NCBI GenBank assembly: GCA_947564645.1
Contig: CANOCU010000038.1
Location: forward strand, 1-35,167
DNA length: 35,167 nt
Direction of reading: 5' to 3'
Source of the DNA: an uncultured Lachnospiraceae bacterium
Lineage (GTDB): Bacteria; Bacillota; Clostridia; Lachnospirales; Lachnospiraceae
Part shown: positions 1 through 9,092 of the stretch, piece by piece
Numbering within the stretch: position 1 is the first letter of the stretch
How the letters are laid out: every line of letters begins with the position of its first letter
Notes under the pieces: generated by a model
What the model saw: only the letters and a program-made list of their open reading frames with translations
Told to the model about the DNA's origin: nothing
Databases searched by the model: none
Made by a program: the position numbers and the translations under genes

Positions 1-1
1 G

Positions 2-2416
2 TTTGAGGCGGTGAATCTGCCGCACGATGCCATGGTGCATGAGGAGCGGACGCCGAATACGGCCAACAGCGCACAGACGGGCTTCTGGCCGGGCGGACTT
101 TATACGTATAGCAAGAAGCTGGATGTGCCAAAGGAGTGGCAGGAGAAGACGGTACTTCTGGAATTTGAGGGCGTCTATGCCACGGCTATGGTGTATGTGA
201 ACGGCAATCTGGCACAGAGTAATCTGTATGGATATTCCAATTTCTATGTGGTATTGGATCAGTATCTGGAGTATGGCGCGGAGAATGAGATCAAGGTGAT
301 CGCCGACAATGCGGCGGAGAAGAACAGCCGTTGGTATTCGGGCAGCGGGATTTATCGTAATGTCAATCTGCTTGTGGGTTCGAGGATCCATGTACCGGCG
401 GACGGGGTGCGGATCACGACGCCGGACGTGTCTTTGGAGAGTGCGGCGGTGGAGATTCGCTCCACGGTTAGAAATCTTACCCGCAGAAAGGAAAAGGTCA
501 CGGTGGAGACGACCCTGCTTCATGAGGGAACGGTCGTGGGGACGGATAAAGTCGGCGTAACGATGTTCCCGGAAGCGGAGGAGACGGTGTATCAGAGGAT
601 TGCGCTGCTGCAGCCGAGGTTGTGGAGTCCTGACACGCCGGAACTGTATGACTGTGTGGTAAAGATCTATGCGGGTGAGGAACTTCTGGATGAGGTGCGG
701 GAGCATTTCGGCATCCGCAGGCTGGAACTGGATGCGGAACATGGTCTTCGCATCAACGGTCAGCAGGTGAAGCTGCGGGGCACCTGTATCCACCATGACA
801 ACGGCATTATCGGCGCGACTACGCTTGAGAAGGCGGAGGAGAGGCGGTGCCGCCAGCTGAAGGAGGCAGGTTTTAACAGTATCCGCAGTTCTCATCATCC
901 TATGAGTAAGGCCATGCTGGATGCCTGTGACCGGGTCGGCATGGTGGTCATGGACGAGCTGAGCGATATGTGGACCAACCATAAGAACGCCAATGATTTT
1001 GCGCTGCATTTCCTGGACTGTGTGGATCAGGAGGTAGAACGCATGGTGAGAAAAGATTACAATCATCCCAGTGTCGTTCTGTATTCCACAGGCAATGAGA
1101 TTCCGGATCTGGGAACGGCCAGAGGCGCGCAGCTCAACCGAATGATCTGCAATCAGTTCCATTCGCTCGATCCCTACCGCTATACGACCAATGCGATCAA
1201 CGGCATGCTGGCATTGGGGCCGAGGATGGGGACGGTGATCCAGGATATCATGAGCGCGGCCAAAGCTTCCGCACCGGCAGCAGGCGGAGAGGCAGCGCAG
1301 GGGCAGGAAGAACATGCAGAGGAAGGGGCAAGCGCATTAAATGGCATGATGGCTTTGATGGTAGGGCCTGCGGCGGATGCCTTTGCCTGTCATCCGCTGA
1401 TGACGGAATGCATCGAGGAGGCAAGTCAGGGCATGGATATTACCGGCATGAATTATCTGACGGGCCGTCACGTTCTGGAGAAGGAATTGCATCCCAATAA
1501 GCCGGTGGTAGGCACGGAGACCTTCCCGGCCGATATCGTGAGGCTTTGGGATATCGTAAAGAATAACGGTCATGTGCTGGGTGATTACACCTGGACCGGC
1601 TATGACTATCTGGGGGAAGCGGGCTGTGGTATTTTCTACTATGACGGTACCCAGAATTTCAACGGTGTTTATCCGGACAGGGCAGCATATATCGGGGATC
1701 TCGATCTTATCGGTTACCGCAGGCCCATAAGCTACCTGCGGGAGATTGTCTTCGGACTGCGCAAGGAGCCGTATATCGCGGTGGAGCGTGTGGACCGTTA
1801 CGGTATGCCGCATTCCCAGACGGCCTGGATGCTGAAGGACAACATCGCCAGCTGGACCTGGCCGGGTTACGAGGGAAAACCGGCAAACGTGGATATCTAC
1901 AGTGAGGCGGAGGAAGTGGAGCTGTTCTTGAACGGTACTTCCCTTGGCAGGAAGCCGGCCGGCGAGGCAAACGGCTTTACGGCTTCTTACGAGATGACTT
2001 ATGAGCCGGGTGAACTGTTGGCGGTCGGCTATACGGGCGGTGTCCAGACGGGACGCTTTGCCCTAAAGACGGCGGATGCCGATGTGGAGCTGCAGGTGAC
2101 ATGCGAAGGAGAGAAGCTGCGGGCAGACGGGGAGGATCTTGCGTTTGTGACGGTGAGACTGGTGGATCGAAACGGTGTGGAAAACTTAAACGCAGTGAAG
2201 GAGATCACGGTCAGCGTGGAAGGCGCAGGTACCCTGCAGGGCTTCGGCAGCGCAGATCCCCGGGCTATCGGCAGCTATGACGACATGACCTGGAAGACCT
2301 ACGACGGCTATGTGATGGCGGTGGTCCGCGCGGGCATGGAAGCGGGCGAGATCCGTGTGAAGTTCGAGGCGGAAGGCTGTAAGATACAGGAAGCTGTGAT
2401 CCGGACGGAGCGGTAG
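2..2416 (+). CDS. Glycoside hydrolase family 2 protein (beta-galactosidase/beta-glucuronidase type), 5' end missing
   Basis: Family GH2 retaining glycosidase that cleaves terminal beta-linked sugars. The frame is open to the left edge and its first residues (FEAVNLPHDAM) belong to the GH2 sugar-binding domain, so the gene begins upstream; the GTG at 11 is only an internal codon. Order: sugar-binding jelly roll, Ig-like domain, TIM barrel, then C-terminal Ig-like domains (DUF4982-like, then a Big/GH2-C-like module). The acid/base Glu is in STGNEIPD (codon 1097-1099) and the nucleophile Glu in GTETFPAD (codon 1517-1519). An Ala/Glu-rich low-complexity insert lies between them, at about 1255-1330. 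No signal peptide can be judged. Substrate specificity cannot be read from sequence alone. A strong terminator follows. Confidence 0.93.
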   Translation, partial: FEAVNLPHDAMVHEERTPNTANSAQTGFWPGGLYTYSKKLDVPKEWQEKTVLLEFEGVYATAMVYVNGNLAQSNLYGYSNFYVVLDQYLEYGAENEIKVIADNAAEKNSRWYSGSGIYRNVNLLVGSRIHVPADGVRITTPDVSLESAAVEIRSTVRNLTRRKEKVTVETTLLHEGTVVGTDKVGVTMFPEAEETVYQRIALLQPRLWSPDTPELYDCVVKIYAGEELLDEVREHFGIRRLELDAEHGLRINGQQVKLRGTCIHHDNGIIGATTLEKAEERRCRQLKEAGFNSIRSSHHPMSKAMLDACDRVGMVVMDELSDMWTNHKNANDFALHFLDCVDQEVERMVRKDYNHPSVVLYSTGNEIPDLGTARGAQLNRMICNQFHSLDPYRYTTNAINGMLALGPRMGTVIQDIMSAAKASAPAAGGEAAQGQEEHAEEGASALNGMMALMVGPAADAFACHPLMTECIEEASQGMDITGMNYLTGRHVLEKELHPNKPVVGTETFPADIVRLWDIVKNNGHVLGDYTWTGYDYLGEAGCGIFYYDGTQNFNGVYPDRAAYIGDLDLIGYRRPISYLREIVFGLRKEPYIAVERVDRYGMPHSQTAWMLKDNIASWTWPGYEGKPANVDIYSEAEEVELFLNGTSLGRKPAGEANGFTASYEMTYEPGELLAVGYTGGVQTGRFALKTADADVELQVTCEGEKLRADGEDLAFVTVRLVDRNGVENLNAVKEITVSVEGAGTLQGFGSADPRAIGSYDDMTWKTYDGYVMAVVRAGMEAGEIRVKFEAEGCKIQEAVIRTER

Positions 2417-2457
2417 AAACGGCAGAAGAAACAGAGCAGTCAGACTGCAGATTTTAC

Positions 2458-2496
2458 AAAAAAGCGTTTATCAGCATAAAGCGTGAACGCTTTTTT
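2458..2496 (+). terminator. Rho-independent terminator after the GH2 gene
   Basis: The arms 2458-2468 (A6GCGTT) and 2486-2496 (AACGCT6) are perfect complements of 11 bp, and the right arm ends in six T. It starts about 40 nt after the GH2 stop codon. Confidence 0.85.
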
Positions 2497-2547
2497 GCGT
2501 TATTTGGGAAAAAGGTTGCGCTAACGTGTGTTTCTTTAAAGTATATG

Positions 2548-2556
2548 TGCTATACT
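2548..2556 (+). promoter_or_regulatory. Extended -10 promoter for the AAA-ATPase gene
   Basis: TGC-TATACT forms an extended -10 element about 85 nt before the ATG at 2642. No convincing -35 is present, as is common with extended -10 promoters. Confidence 0.45.
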
Positions 2557-2641
2557 GAATACAAATATCATTGATTACCATTTTGATTTCATGGTCTGGG
2601 AAAGCAGACCGGTAAGGCTGAGTTAAAGTAGGGGATTATAT

Positions 2642-3892
2642 ATGATAAGGGAGACTGCGCTTCCGGTAGGGATTGAGGATTTTGCGACGATTCGCCGGGA
2701 AAATCTTTACTATATTGACAAGACAGGACTGATCAAGGGGCTTTTGAAGAATCGCGCTTATGTCAATTTATTTACCAGGCCGCGGAGATTCGGCAAGACG
2801 TTGAATATGAGTATGCTGCGGTGTTTTTTTGAATCTGGCTGTGACAGGACGCTTTTTGACGGGCTTGAGATCGCGAAGGACCAGGAAGCCTGTGATAAGT
2901 ACATGGGGAAATTTCCGGTCATTTCCATCAGCATGAAAGCAGTGGCGGGAGACGATTTTGAGGAGGCCAGAGGAATGCTCTGCGATCTTGTAGGCAGAGA
3001 GGCGGCACGCTTTCCGTTTCTGGCCGGGAGCGACCGCCTGTCAGAGACAGAACGGCGGCAGTACAGCAAGCTGATCGAATTAAATGAAAGCGGTGTTTTC
3101 TCAATGGCGGATGAGCTGCTCAAGAACAGCCTGCTTATCCTGTCGCAGCTTTTGCAGAAACATTTTGGGCAGAAAACGATCGTTTTGATCGATGAGTATG
3201 ATGTGCCGTTGGATCAGGCGTATCGGGCCGGATATTATGATAGTATGGTAAAGCTTGTAAGAGGCTTATTCGGCCAGGCGCTTAAGACAAATGACAGTCT
3301 GTATTTTGCGGTTCTCACAGGGTGCCTCAGAGTTTCCAGAGAAAGTATTTTTACGGGACTCAATAATTTCAAAGTCTATACGGTGCAGGATGTGCGCTAT
3401 CACGAGTATTTCGGTTTTACCGATGAAGAAGTCCGGAAAATGTTGGATTACTATGGGATGATGGAGAAATATGATCTCATAAAGGAGTGGTATGACGGTT
3501 ACCGGTTTGGTGATGCCGGGATCTATTGCCCATGGGACGTGATCAATTACTGTGATGACCTTCGGGACGGAAGCGCTGTGATGCCGCAGAATTACTGGGT
3601 CAATACGAGCAGCAATGATATTATCAGGAGCTTTGTGAAGAAAGCGAATCAGACTGCCAGGAACGAGATCGAGCTGCTGATCGATGGCGGCAGCATTAAG
3701 AAGGAGCTTCATCAGGAACTGACTTTCAGGGATCTGGATGCGGATCTGGATCATTTATGGAGTATCCTTTTTACGACAGGTTATCTGACCAGGCGGGGCG
3801 TGCAGGAAGACGGCAGGTCGGAACTTGTGATTCCGAACAGGGAGATACGCTGGATTTTCGTACAGCAGATCCGTAAGTGGTTTCAGGAGTAG
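2642..3892 (+). CDS. AAA-ATPase-like domain protein (N-terminal half)
   Basis: The 416-residue product starts with the usual family opening (GIEDFATIRRENLYYIDKT). The P-loop-like segment TRPRRFGKTLNMSML lies near residues 46-60 and the acidic Walker B-like strand IVLIDEYDVPLDQA near 180-193. The family is widespread and often multicopy in Bacteroidetes and Clostridia. Its function is not established; defence or mobile-element roles have been suggested from the nuclease domain. The ATG at 2642 follows a G-rich stretch and matches the family start. It lies between two GH2 genes but has no evident tie to sugar metabolism. Confidence 0.8.
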   Translation: MIRETALPVGIEDFATIRRENLYYIDKTGLIKGLLKNRAYVNLFTRPRRFGKTLNMSMLRCFFESGCDRTLFDGLEIAKDQEACDKYMGKFPVISISMKAVAGDDFEEARGMLCDLVGREAARFPFLAGSDRLSETERRQYSKLIELNESGVFSMADELLKNSLLILSQLLQKHFGQKTIVLIDEYDVPLDQAYRAGYYDSMVKLVRGLFGQALKTNDSLYFAVLTGCLRVSRESIFTGLNNFKVYTVQDVRYHEYFGFTDEEVRKMLDYYGMMEKYDLIKEWYDGYRFGDAGIYCPWDVINYCDDLRDGSAVMPQNYWVNTSSNDIIRSFVKKANQTARNEIELLIDGGSIKKELHQELTFRDLDADLDHLWSILFTTGYLTRRGVQEDGRSELVIPNREIRWIFVQQIRKWFQE

Positions 3893-3910
3893 ACGCAGAG
3901 GGACAGAGGA

Positions 3911-4345
3911 ATGCTGGAAACTTTCTGCAGGGCGTTCCAGGAGCATGATGTGCCGGCTATCGAGGAAGGTTTTAACGCGTATCTGAAGAAGACCATCAGT
4001 ATCCGGGATACCAATGTCAGGAAAGAAATGAAAGAGAATTTTTACCACGGTATTCTGTTGGGGCTTTTTGGATATATGAATGACTGGACTGTGCGGTCAA
4101 ACGCGGAATCGGGGGAAGGCTACAGTGACATCATGATCGAAAATGCATCCGTAGGAACCGGCATTGTCATAGAACTTAAGTATGCCGAGGATGCCGCCTT
4201 TGACGCTGCATGCCAGGAAGCGCTGCGGCAGATCAGAGACCGGAAGTATGTGGATACTCTGGTGCGAGACGGGATGGAAACGATCTACTGCTACGGGATT
4301 GCATGTTATAAGAAGCGTTGCAAGGTTGTCGGAGAGAAACGGTAG
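3911..4345 (+). CDS. PD-(D/E)XK nuclease domain (C-terminal half)
   Basis: This 144-residue frame holds the nuclease half. FYHGILLGLFGY opens the fold, YSDIMIE carries the catalytic Asp and IVIELKYA supplies the E-x-K pair, so the active site looks intact. The end (YGIACYKKRCKVVGEKR) is the normal family C-terminus. It could be made separately only if the ATG at 3911, 18 nt after the TAG, is used for reinitiation. Otherwise it is the untranslated remainder of the gene above. Confidence 0.65.
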   Translation: MLETFCRAFQEHDVPAIEEGFNAYLKKTISIRDTNVRKEMKENFYHGILLGLFGYMNDWTVRSNAESGEGYSDIMIENASVGTGIVIELKYAEDAAFDAACQEALRQIRDRKYVDTLVRDGMETIYCYGIACYKKRCKVVGEKR

Positions 4346-4415
4346 AGGAATGGATACATCCGTCAGATGCGGAATGGAAAACAATATAAACGTGAAAGAA
4401 AGGAGTGGCGCTGTC

Positions 4416-7400
4416 ATGCAGTACAAAATCAACACGACAAATTATCAGGACTTTCATATCTTCGAGGTGAACAAACTGCCTCCGAGAAGCTATTTTATTC
4501 CTTATCCGGACAGGGAACAGGCGGACCGGGTGAGTGGCGCGCAGAAGCGATACGGATCCCCGAAGGTGGTCTGTCTGAACGGGAAGTGGGACTTTAAGTT
4601 CTATTCGCGTCCAGCCGATCTGCCGGAAGTATTTGACACGGACGATGTGGAGTTTGATAAGCTGGACGTGCCTTCCTGTTGGCAGCTTCGCGGATATGCG
4701 AAGCCTTTTTACGTGAACATGCGGTATCAGTTTCCTTATCAGCCGCCGGAGATTCCGACCACGGAGGCGGCAGGGAAGAGTTTCTGCTGGATCGGTTCGG
4801 ATCATGGCATCGGACCGCGGTGGCAGGAGCCGGTGGAGGAATATAATTATGTGGGAGTGTACCGCCGCTTCTTCGAGGTGGAGGATGCCGGGAAGAATCA
4901 TGTACTCTCCTTCCTCGGCGTGGCCAGCTGCATCGATTTGTATGTGAACGGCAGTTTTGTGGGATATTCGGAAGGCGCCCACAATACGGCGGAGTTCGAC
5001 ATTTCTTCTTATATTCATGCAGGGATCAACGAACTGGTGGCGGTGGTGCGCCGCTGGTGCAACGGCACCTATCTGGAATGTCAGGATATGTTCCGCAACA
5101 ACGGCATTTTCCGGGATGTGCTGCTTCGGATCAGTGAGAAGGGCGATATCCTGGATATCGGCTTTAAGACCAGGAAGACAGGGCAGGGCTACCGGGCGGC
5201 GGCCAGTGTGAAGCTGTATGCGGACGGGGAGGTTACTTTTACACTGGAGGGAAACGGGATCTGCGAGCGCAGAACTGTCCGGTCGAAGGATAAGGCGGCG
5301 AAAGTGGTGTTCGAGGATCTGGCAGTGACAGAGTGGAATGCGGAGTCGCCGGTGCTGTACGATTTGTATTATGAGGTGCCCGGAAGCTGTGTGAAAACAC
5401 GGGTAGGATTTAAGGATGTGACGATCAGGGATGCGGTCTTCTATCTGAATGACCATAAAGTAAAGCTTCACGGCGTCAATCATCACGATACCAGCTGTGA
5501 CAACGGTTATACGCTGACACCGGAAGAGATCGAGCGGGATATGCGTCTGTGCAAGGAATATAATATCGATACGGTGCGCACTTCCCATTACCCGCCGGAT
5601 CCGTATCTGTTGGAGCTGTGCGACGAGCTGGGTATCTATGTGGTGGACGAGGCGGATCTGGAGACTCACGGCACCATGTCTCACCTGCTTCCGCCCGATT
5701 ACAACCGGATCAGCAACGATCCGAAATGGGCAAGGCATTATGTGGACCGGGCAAGACGATTATATCAGCGTGACAAGACTCATGTATCCGTGATCATGTG
5801 GAGTCTGGGAAATGAGGCGGGCGGCATCTACAATACGGACCGGATGTACGCTTATCTGAAAAAGCATACGGATCTTCCGATCCATTACGAGAGCGCGATC
5901 CACACGAAGAGGAAGGCTTACGATGTGGGAAGCGAGATGTATCCGCCCATCAAAAGGGTTCATGCCATCGGGGAGAAGACTTATCGGGTAAAAGAACTGT
6001 GCGACAGACCCTATTTCCTCTGTGAGTACGCCCACGCCATGGGGGTCGGTCCGGGAAATGCGGAAGGATATTGGAAAGAGATCTATGCCTACGATAACCT
6101 GATGGGCGGCTGCGTCTGGGAAATGGTGGATCATGCGGTGCGCCATGAGGACGGCAGCTATACCTACGGCGGCGATCACGGAGAGTGGGAGCATGACGGT
6201 AATTTCTGCGTGGACGGCATGTTCTATCCTGACAGGACGCCTTCTACCGGCGCCAGGATCATGCGGTATATTTACCGTCCGATCCGGATGCGGCACCTGG
6301 GCGGCGATCGGTTCGAGATCTTTAATACGACGGCCTTCTCGGAGGGAAGCCGCTACCGGCTGGAATGCACCTGGAGCGACGGTCATGTGATGACGTTTGT
6401 GCCGGAAGCCGGACCGCTTTCAAGAGTGGAGATCGTACTGGATACGAAGCCGCATAGAGAAGCGGCCGGGGCGGCAGACAGTGATCTGATGCTGACGGTG
6501 GTGACCATCGATACGAAAGACGGCGCTGACAGGGAAGTGGCGAGAGAGCAGATCATCCTGGAGGAGAGGATTGCGGCTGTACCGGAAGATGCAGGGTGCG
6601 TGAAGCTGGAAAATGCTTTGTCGGCATCTGGACATGGTGAGAATACGGCGGAAGTCGGTGCAAGGAATGAGGAGGATACTGTTGCGAAAATCGGAAGCTT
6701 TGTCATCAAAGGCGGCAGACCGGAAATCATGCTGGCTGACGGCTGTCTGGAAGCTTCGGATCCGTATACGATCCTGTTCCGTGCGCCGACGGATAACGAT
6801 TTCAATTTCTCCCTGCACAACTGCATGGAGGATTTCCTGGAGCAGAAGGAAGAGGTGCTGGCTGTGGAGAAGGGGGAGAACCGGATCACGGTCACCACAC
6901 GGATTGCATGTAAGAAGCAGACCTTTCTCTGCACCGACTGCTATGAGGGCAGTGCGCAGGGCATCGTCGTCACAAGCAGACTGCACTGCGAAAAGGGACG
7001 CGGCAGTCTGCCGCGCTTCGGCAAGGCATTCCGCGTGGACGAAAGTTACGGGGAGGTCACGTATCTGGGAAGAAACGGGGAATCCTACGCCGATATGAAA
7101 GAGCAGGCGCAGATCGAAGAAGTGACCTGCCGGGTCTTGGATATGACGGAACCCAATATCCGTCCGCAGGAGAGCGGCAACCGGTGCGACTGCAGATGGG
7201 CAGGCGTAAGCAACGGTAGGCAGACAGTGACCTTTACCGCACTCGACCAACCCTTCGAACTGGGGATCAAGCCTTACAGCGACAGGGAACTCCTCGGGAT
7301 GAGGCACCGGGAGGATGAGACGGTGACCGGCACTTATGTCACGATCTCGGCTTTCCAGATGGGGATCGGTACCGGGATCTGCGGTCCGAAGACGGCGAAG

Positions 7401-7460
7401 GAGTATTGCTATCCGATGGAGCGGGACTATGAGTTGAAGTTCCTGATCCGGATTCGGTAA
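4416..7460 (+). CDS. lacZ: Beta-galactosidase, GH2, LacZ type
   Basis: Hydrolyses beta-D-galactosides such as lactose; probably cytoplasmic, as no signal peptide is present. The start is the ATG at 4416 behind AAAGGAG (4399-4405), giving 1014 residues, close to the 1024 of E. coli LacZ. The acid/base Glu in WSLGNEAGG is residue 467 and the nucleophile in LCEYAHAMG is residue 537, equivalent to E461 and E537 of E. coli. Domain order is sugar-binding, Ig-like, TIM barrel, second Ig-like and the C-terminal bgal_small_N domain (TDNDFNFSLHN). An earlier in-frame ATG at 4375 lacks a ribosome-binding site. It starts 70 nt after the nuclease frame and could be read through from it. A different beta-galactoside preference remains possible. 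Confidence 0.95.
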   Translation: MQYKINTTNYQDFHIFEVNKLPPRSYFIPYPDREQADRVSGAQKRYGSPKVVCLNGKWDFKFYSRPADLPEVFDTDDVEFDKLDVPSCWQLRGYAKPFYVNMRYQFPYQPPEIPTTEAAGKSFCWIGSDHGIGPRWQEPVEEYNYVGVYRRFFEVEDAGKNHVLSFLGVASCIDLYVNGSFVGYSEGAHNTAEFDISSYIHAGINELVAVVRRWCNGTYLECQDMFRNNGIFRDVLLRISEKGDILDIGFKTRKTGQGYRAAASVKLYADGEVTFTLEGNGICERRTVRSKDKAAKVVFEDLAVTEWNAESPVLYDLYYEVPGSCVKTRVGFKDVTIRDAVFYLNDHKVKLHGVNHHDTSCDNGYTLTPEEIERDMRLCKEYNIDTVRTSHYPPDPYLLELCDELGIYVVDEADLETHGTMSHLLPPDYNRISNDPKWARHYVDRARRLYQRDKTHVSVIMWSLGNEAGGIYNTDRMYAYLKKHTDLPIHYESAIHTKRKAYDVGSEMYPPIKRVHAIGEKTYRVKELCDRPYFLCEYAHAMGVGPGNAEGYWKEIYAYDNLMGGCVWEMVDHAVRHEDGSYTYGGDHGEWEHDGNFCVDGMFYPDRTPSTGARIMRYIYRPIRMRHLGGDRFEIFNTTAFSEGSRYRLECTWSDGHVMTFVPEAGPLSRVEIVLDTKPHREAAGAADSDLMLTVVTIDTKDGADREVAREQIILEERIAAVPEDAGCVKLENALSASGHGENTAEVGARNEEDTVAKIGSFVIKGGRPEIMLADGCLEASDPYTILFRAPTDNDFNFSLHNCMEDFLEQKEEVLAVEKGENRITVTTRIACKKQTFLCTDCYEGSAQGIVVTSRLHCEKGRGSLPRFGKAFRVDESYGEVTYLGRNGESYADMKEQAQIEEVTCRVLDMTEPNIRPQESGNRCDCRWAGVSNGRQTVTFTALDQPFELGIKPYSDRELLGMRHREDETVTGTYVTISAFQMGIGTGICGPKTAKEYCYPMERDYELKFLIRIR

Positions 7461-7488
7461 ACGATAAAAAGATGTACGGCATGACGCG

Positions 7489-7519
7489 GCGGTATGCTTC
7501 CGGGCAGGAGACATACCGC
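7489..7519. terminator. Hairpin between convergent genes
   Basis: GCGGTATG (7489-7496) pairs with CATACCGC (7512-7519), followed on the plus strand by a short T-rich run. It sits between the convergent ends of the beta-galactosidase and the AlbA_2 gene, so it could serve either direction. Confidence 0.55.
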
Positions 7520-7530
7520 TTGCTTTTCTG

Positions 7531-8979
7531 CTACTTATCGCTGTAATATAGCTGCTTTGTGCTTTTGGGTTTATCCGGAATGCTCAGTCGGATCAGCCCC
7601 TGTTCCACAAGCGGCATTACATAAACCTGTATTGCATAGGATGTGGAAGTGAGTCCCAGATAATCGCAGATTTCCTTCCGTGTCCTGGGAGTCTGGCAGA
7701 ACAGGAGCAGGTTATCTGTATCTGCGTCGTGGCCGCCTGTCTTTTTTGCAAGTATATGCATTTCTTTGTAAAATGTGACAACGAAATGTCCTCTTTCACT
7801 GGAAAACTTCGGTTCCCGCATACCAAGCCGTGCAAATTCGCGGCGTATCGTTGGAATACCGGAATAGCGGTTCTCCGTGATGCCGGCAACTTCCAGCGCG
7901 GCGGCCAGAACGGGATTTCTTGTATCGGGCTGCATTTTTCCCAGTTGGTCTATGCGTAGTCTGCCGTAGATGCCGCCCGGATTGTGAATTTCCATCCGGT
8001 CCTCGAACATCAGGATCTGTATGGGCATTCCCTCTGTGTGCATACTGTAATCCCGATGTACGAGTGCATTGACGATTGTCTCTCTGACCGCGGTCATCGG
8101 ATAATCCGTGCGGTCTTCCCGTTTGCCGCTGTCAGAATGGATGATGGTCTTTGTCTTCATATTCCGGCGGACAAATTGAAGGGCACATTCCAGCATTTCC
8201 GGAATGTTTCCTTCGATACGTTCATTATCCAGAAAGCGTTCTCCCAGCGCGCCGACAGTGCCGATTTCATGACCGGGCACCACAACGGCAGTAATGCAAA
8301 GCTGGGGAAAATAAGCCTGCGGATACAGACCGAAAAGCATGACGGCGCTGAGGGTAAATTCACTGTTTCGTGTAATGCTCATCAATTCATAAATATCCTG
8401 TTCCGGTAAGTGTGACAGGTTAGGTTTTCCTGTACGCAGCCTAAGGATATATTCGGTCAGTTTTTCCTGGTTCAGCGAAGAGAGTCCTGCCCTTGGCACT
8501 GTGCGGATATCGTCTTGGTATTTTTTGCGAAAAGCCTCGTAGCTGTAGATCTCATATTCTGTCATAGGTTGGTCGTTGTCGCCGATCCTGGTGAAAGAAC
8601 CCTTCAGGCGGCCCTGTCCTTTATAATAGCAGGGCCGTTCTACGAGATCTATTCCGGGTATCTCCGCGGCGACAAAGTTTTTCCCGTCTTTCTGCAGAAC
8701 GGTCATCAATGGGCGGACCGGAGGTTCCATCTGCAGACATTGTTCCGCAATTTTCTTCTGCAGATCCTGCGGATCATATACGCCCGATTCCGCATAACCA
8801 TTTTCTTCATCAATGCCAAAAACAAGAATACCGCCGTCATCCTGATTGGAAAAGCTGGACAATGTATCATAGAGACGTTTGGGACATCCCTTTCCGGCGC
8901 TTTTTAACTCGAGAATTTGAGTTTCGCACTTTATTTTTTGAATTTGTTTTAGTAATTCGTGAAAATTTTCAGTTGTCAT
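7531..8979 (-). CDS. AlbA_2-domain ATP-binding protein (RecG-like/Schlafen-AlbA type), putative regulator
   Basis: 482 residues. The N-terminal third is an AlbA_2 (PF04326) nucleic-acid-binding domain, seen in ELKSAGKGCPKRLYDT and SSFSNQDDGGILVFGIDEENG-type motifs. The middle is the GHKL-like C-terminal ATPase module (HATPase_c_4), with AVRETIVNALVHRDYS and HNPGGIYGRL. The last 70 residues look like a winged helix (RKEICDYLGLTSTSYAIQV). Such proteins are often annotated as putative transcriptional regulators or helicase-related; their biochemistry is poorly defined. A good minus-strand promoter lies directly upstream, so it is probably monocistronic. A fragment of a related gene occurs at 29494-29874. 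Confidence 0.88.
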   Translation of the reverse strand: MTTENFHELLKQIQKIKCETQILELKSAGKGCPKRLYDTLSSFSNQDDGGILVFGIDEENGYAESGVYDPQDLQKKIAEQCLQMEPPVRPLMTVLQKDGKNFVAAEIPGIDLVERPCYYKGQGRLKGSFTRIGDNDQPMTEYEIYSYEAFRKKYQDDIRTVPRAGLSSLNQEKLTEYILRLRTGKPNLSHLPEQDIYELMSITRNSEFTLSAVMLFGLYPQAYFPQLCITAVVVPGHEIGTVGALGERFLDNERIEGNIPEMLECALQFVRRNMKTKTIIHSDSGKREDRTDYPMTAVRETIVNALVHRDYSMHTEGMPIQILMFEDRMEIHNPGGIYGRLRIDQLGKMQPDTRNPVLAAALEVAGITENRYSGIPTIRREFARLGMREPKFSSERGHFVVTFYKEMHILAKKTGGHDADTDNLLLFCQTPRTRKEICDYLGLTSTSYAIQVYVMPLVEQGLIRLSIPDKPKSTKQLYYSDK

Positions 8980-9004
8980 TTTAAATTCTCTTTCTTTTTT
9001 TGAT

Positions 9005-9033
9005 ATTTTACCAAATAATTTGAGTTAATTCAA
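9005..9033 (-). promoter_or_regulatory. Promoter of the AlbA_2 gene with overlapping dyad
   Basis: On the minus strand TTGAAT (9028-9033), a 17-nt spacer and TAAAAT (9005-9010) preceded by TGG form an extended -10 promoter. The -35 overlaps the imperfect dyad TTGA-N6-TCAA, and the TTGAGTT core recurs in both arms of the terminator at 9046-9079. This may be an operator. Confidence 0.6.
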
Positions 9034-9039
9034 GAAACT

Positions 9040-9079
9040 AAAAAAGAAACTCAAATTTTTTAGTTATCATTTGAGTTTC
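9040..9079 (-). terminator. Terminator of the moxR-DUF58-membrane protein operon
   Basis: Arms 9046-9055 and 9070-9079 (GAAACTCAAA/TTTGAGTTTC) pair over 10 bp. On the minus strand they are followed by six T (9040-9045). It begins 14 nt after the stop codon of the membrane-protein gene. Confidence 0.85.
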
Positions 9080-9092
9080 TTTATCTAAATTT

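Larger units (their letters stand above)
2642..4345 (+). pseudogene. AAA-ATPase/PD-(D/E)XK nuclease gene interrupted by an in-frame TAG
   Basis: Proteins of this family (AAA-ATPase-like PF09820 followed by a PD-(D/E)XK nuclease domain, DUF1703/PF08011) are usually one chain of about 550-580 residues. Here 2642-4345 would encode 567 residues in one frame, broken only by a TAG at 3890-3892 (codon 417). The codons after the stop (TQRDRGMLETFCRAF) carry on the family sequence with no frame change. The stop falls in the linker between ATPase and nuclease. Possible states are a recent nonsense mutation, a split gene giving two working halves, or low-level readthrough. No ribosome-binding site stands clearly before the ATG at 3911. 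Confidence 0.75.

Noticed and set aside
4233-5738. Long antisense open frame (501 codons) opposite the beta-galactosidase
   Set aside because: It mirrors the codon pattern of the real gene, has no ribosome-binding site and its product resembles nothing known to me; the same applies to the antisense frame at 6420-7514.
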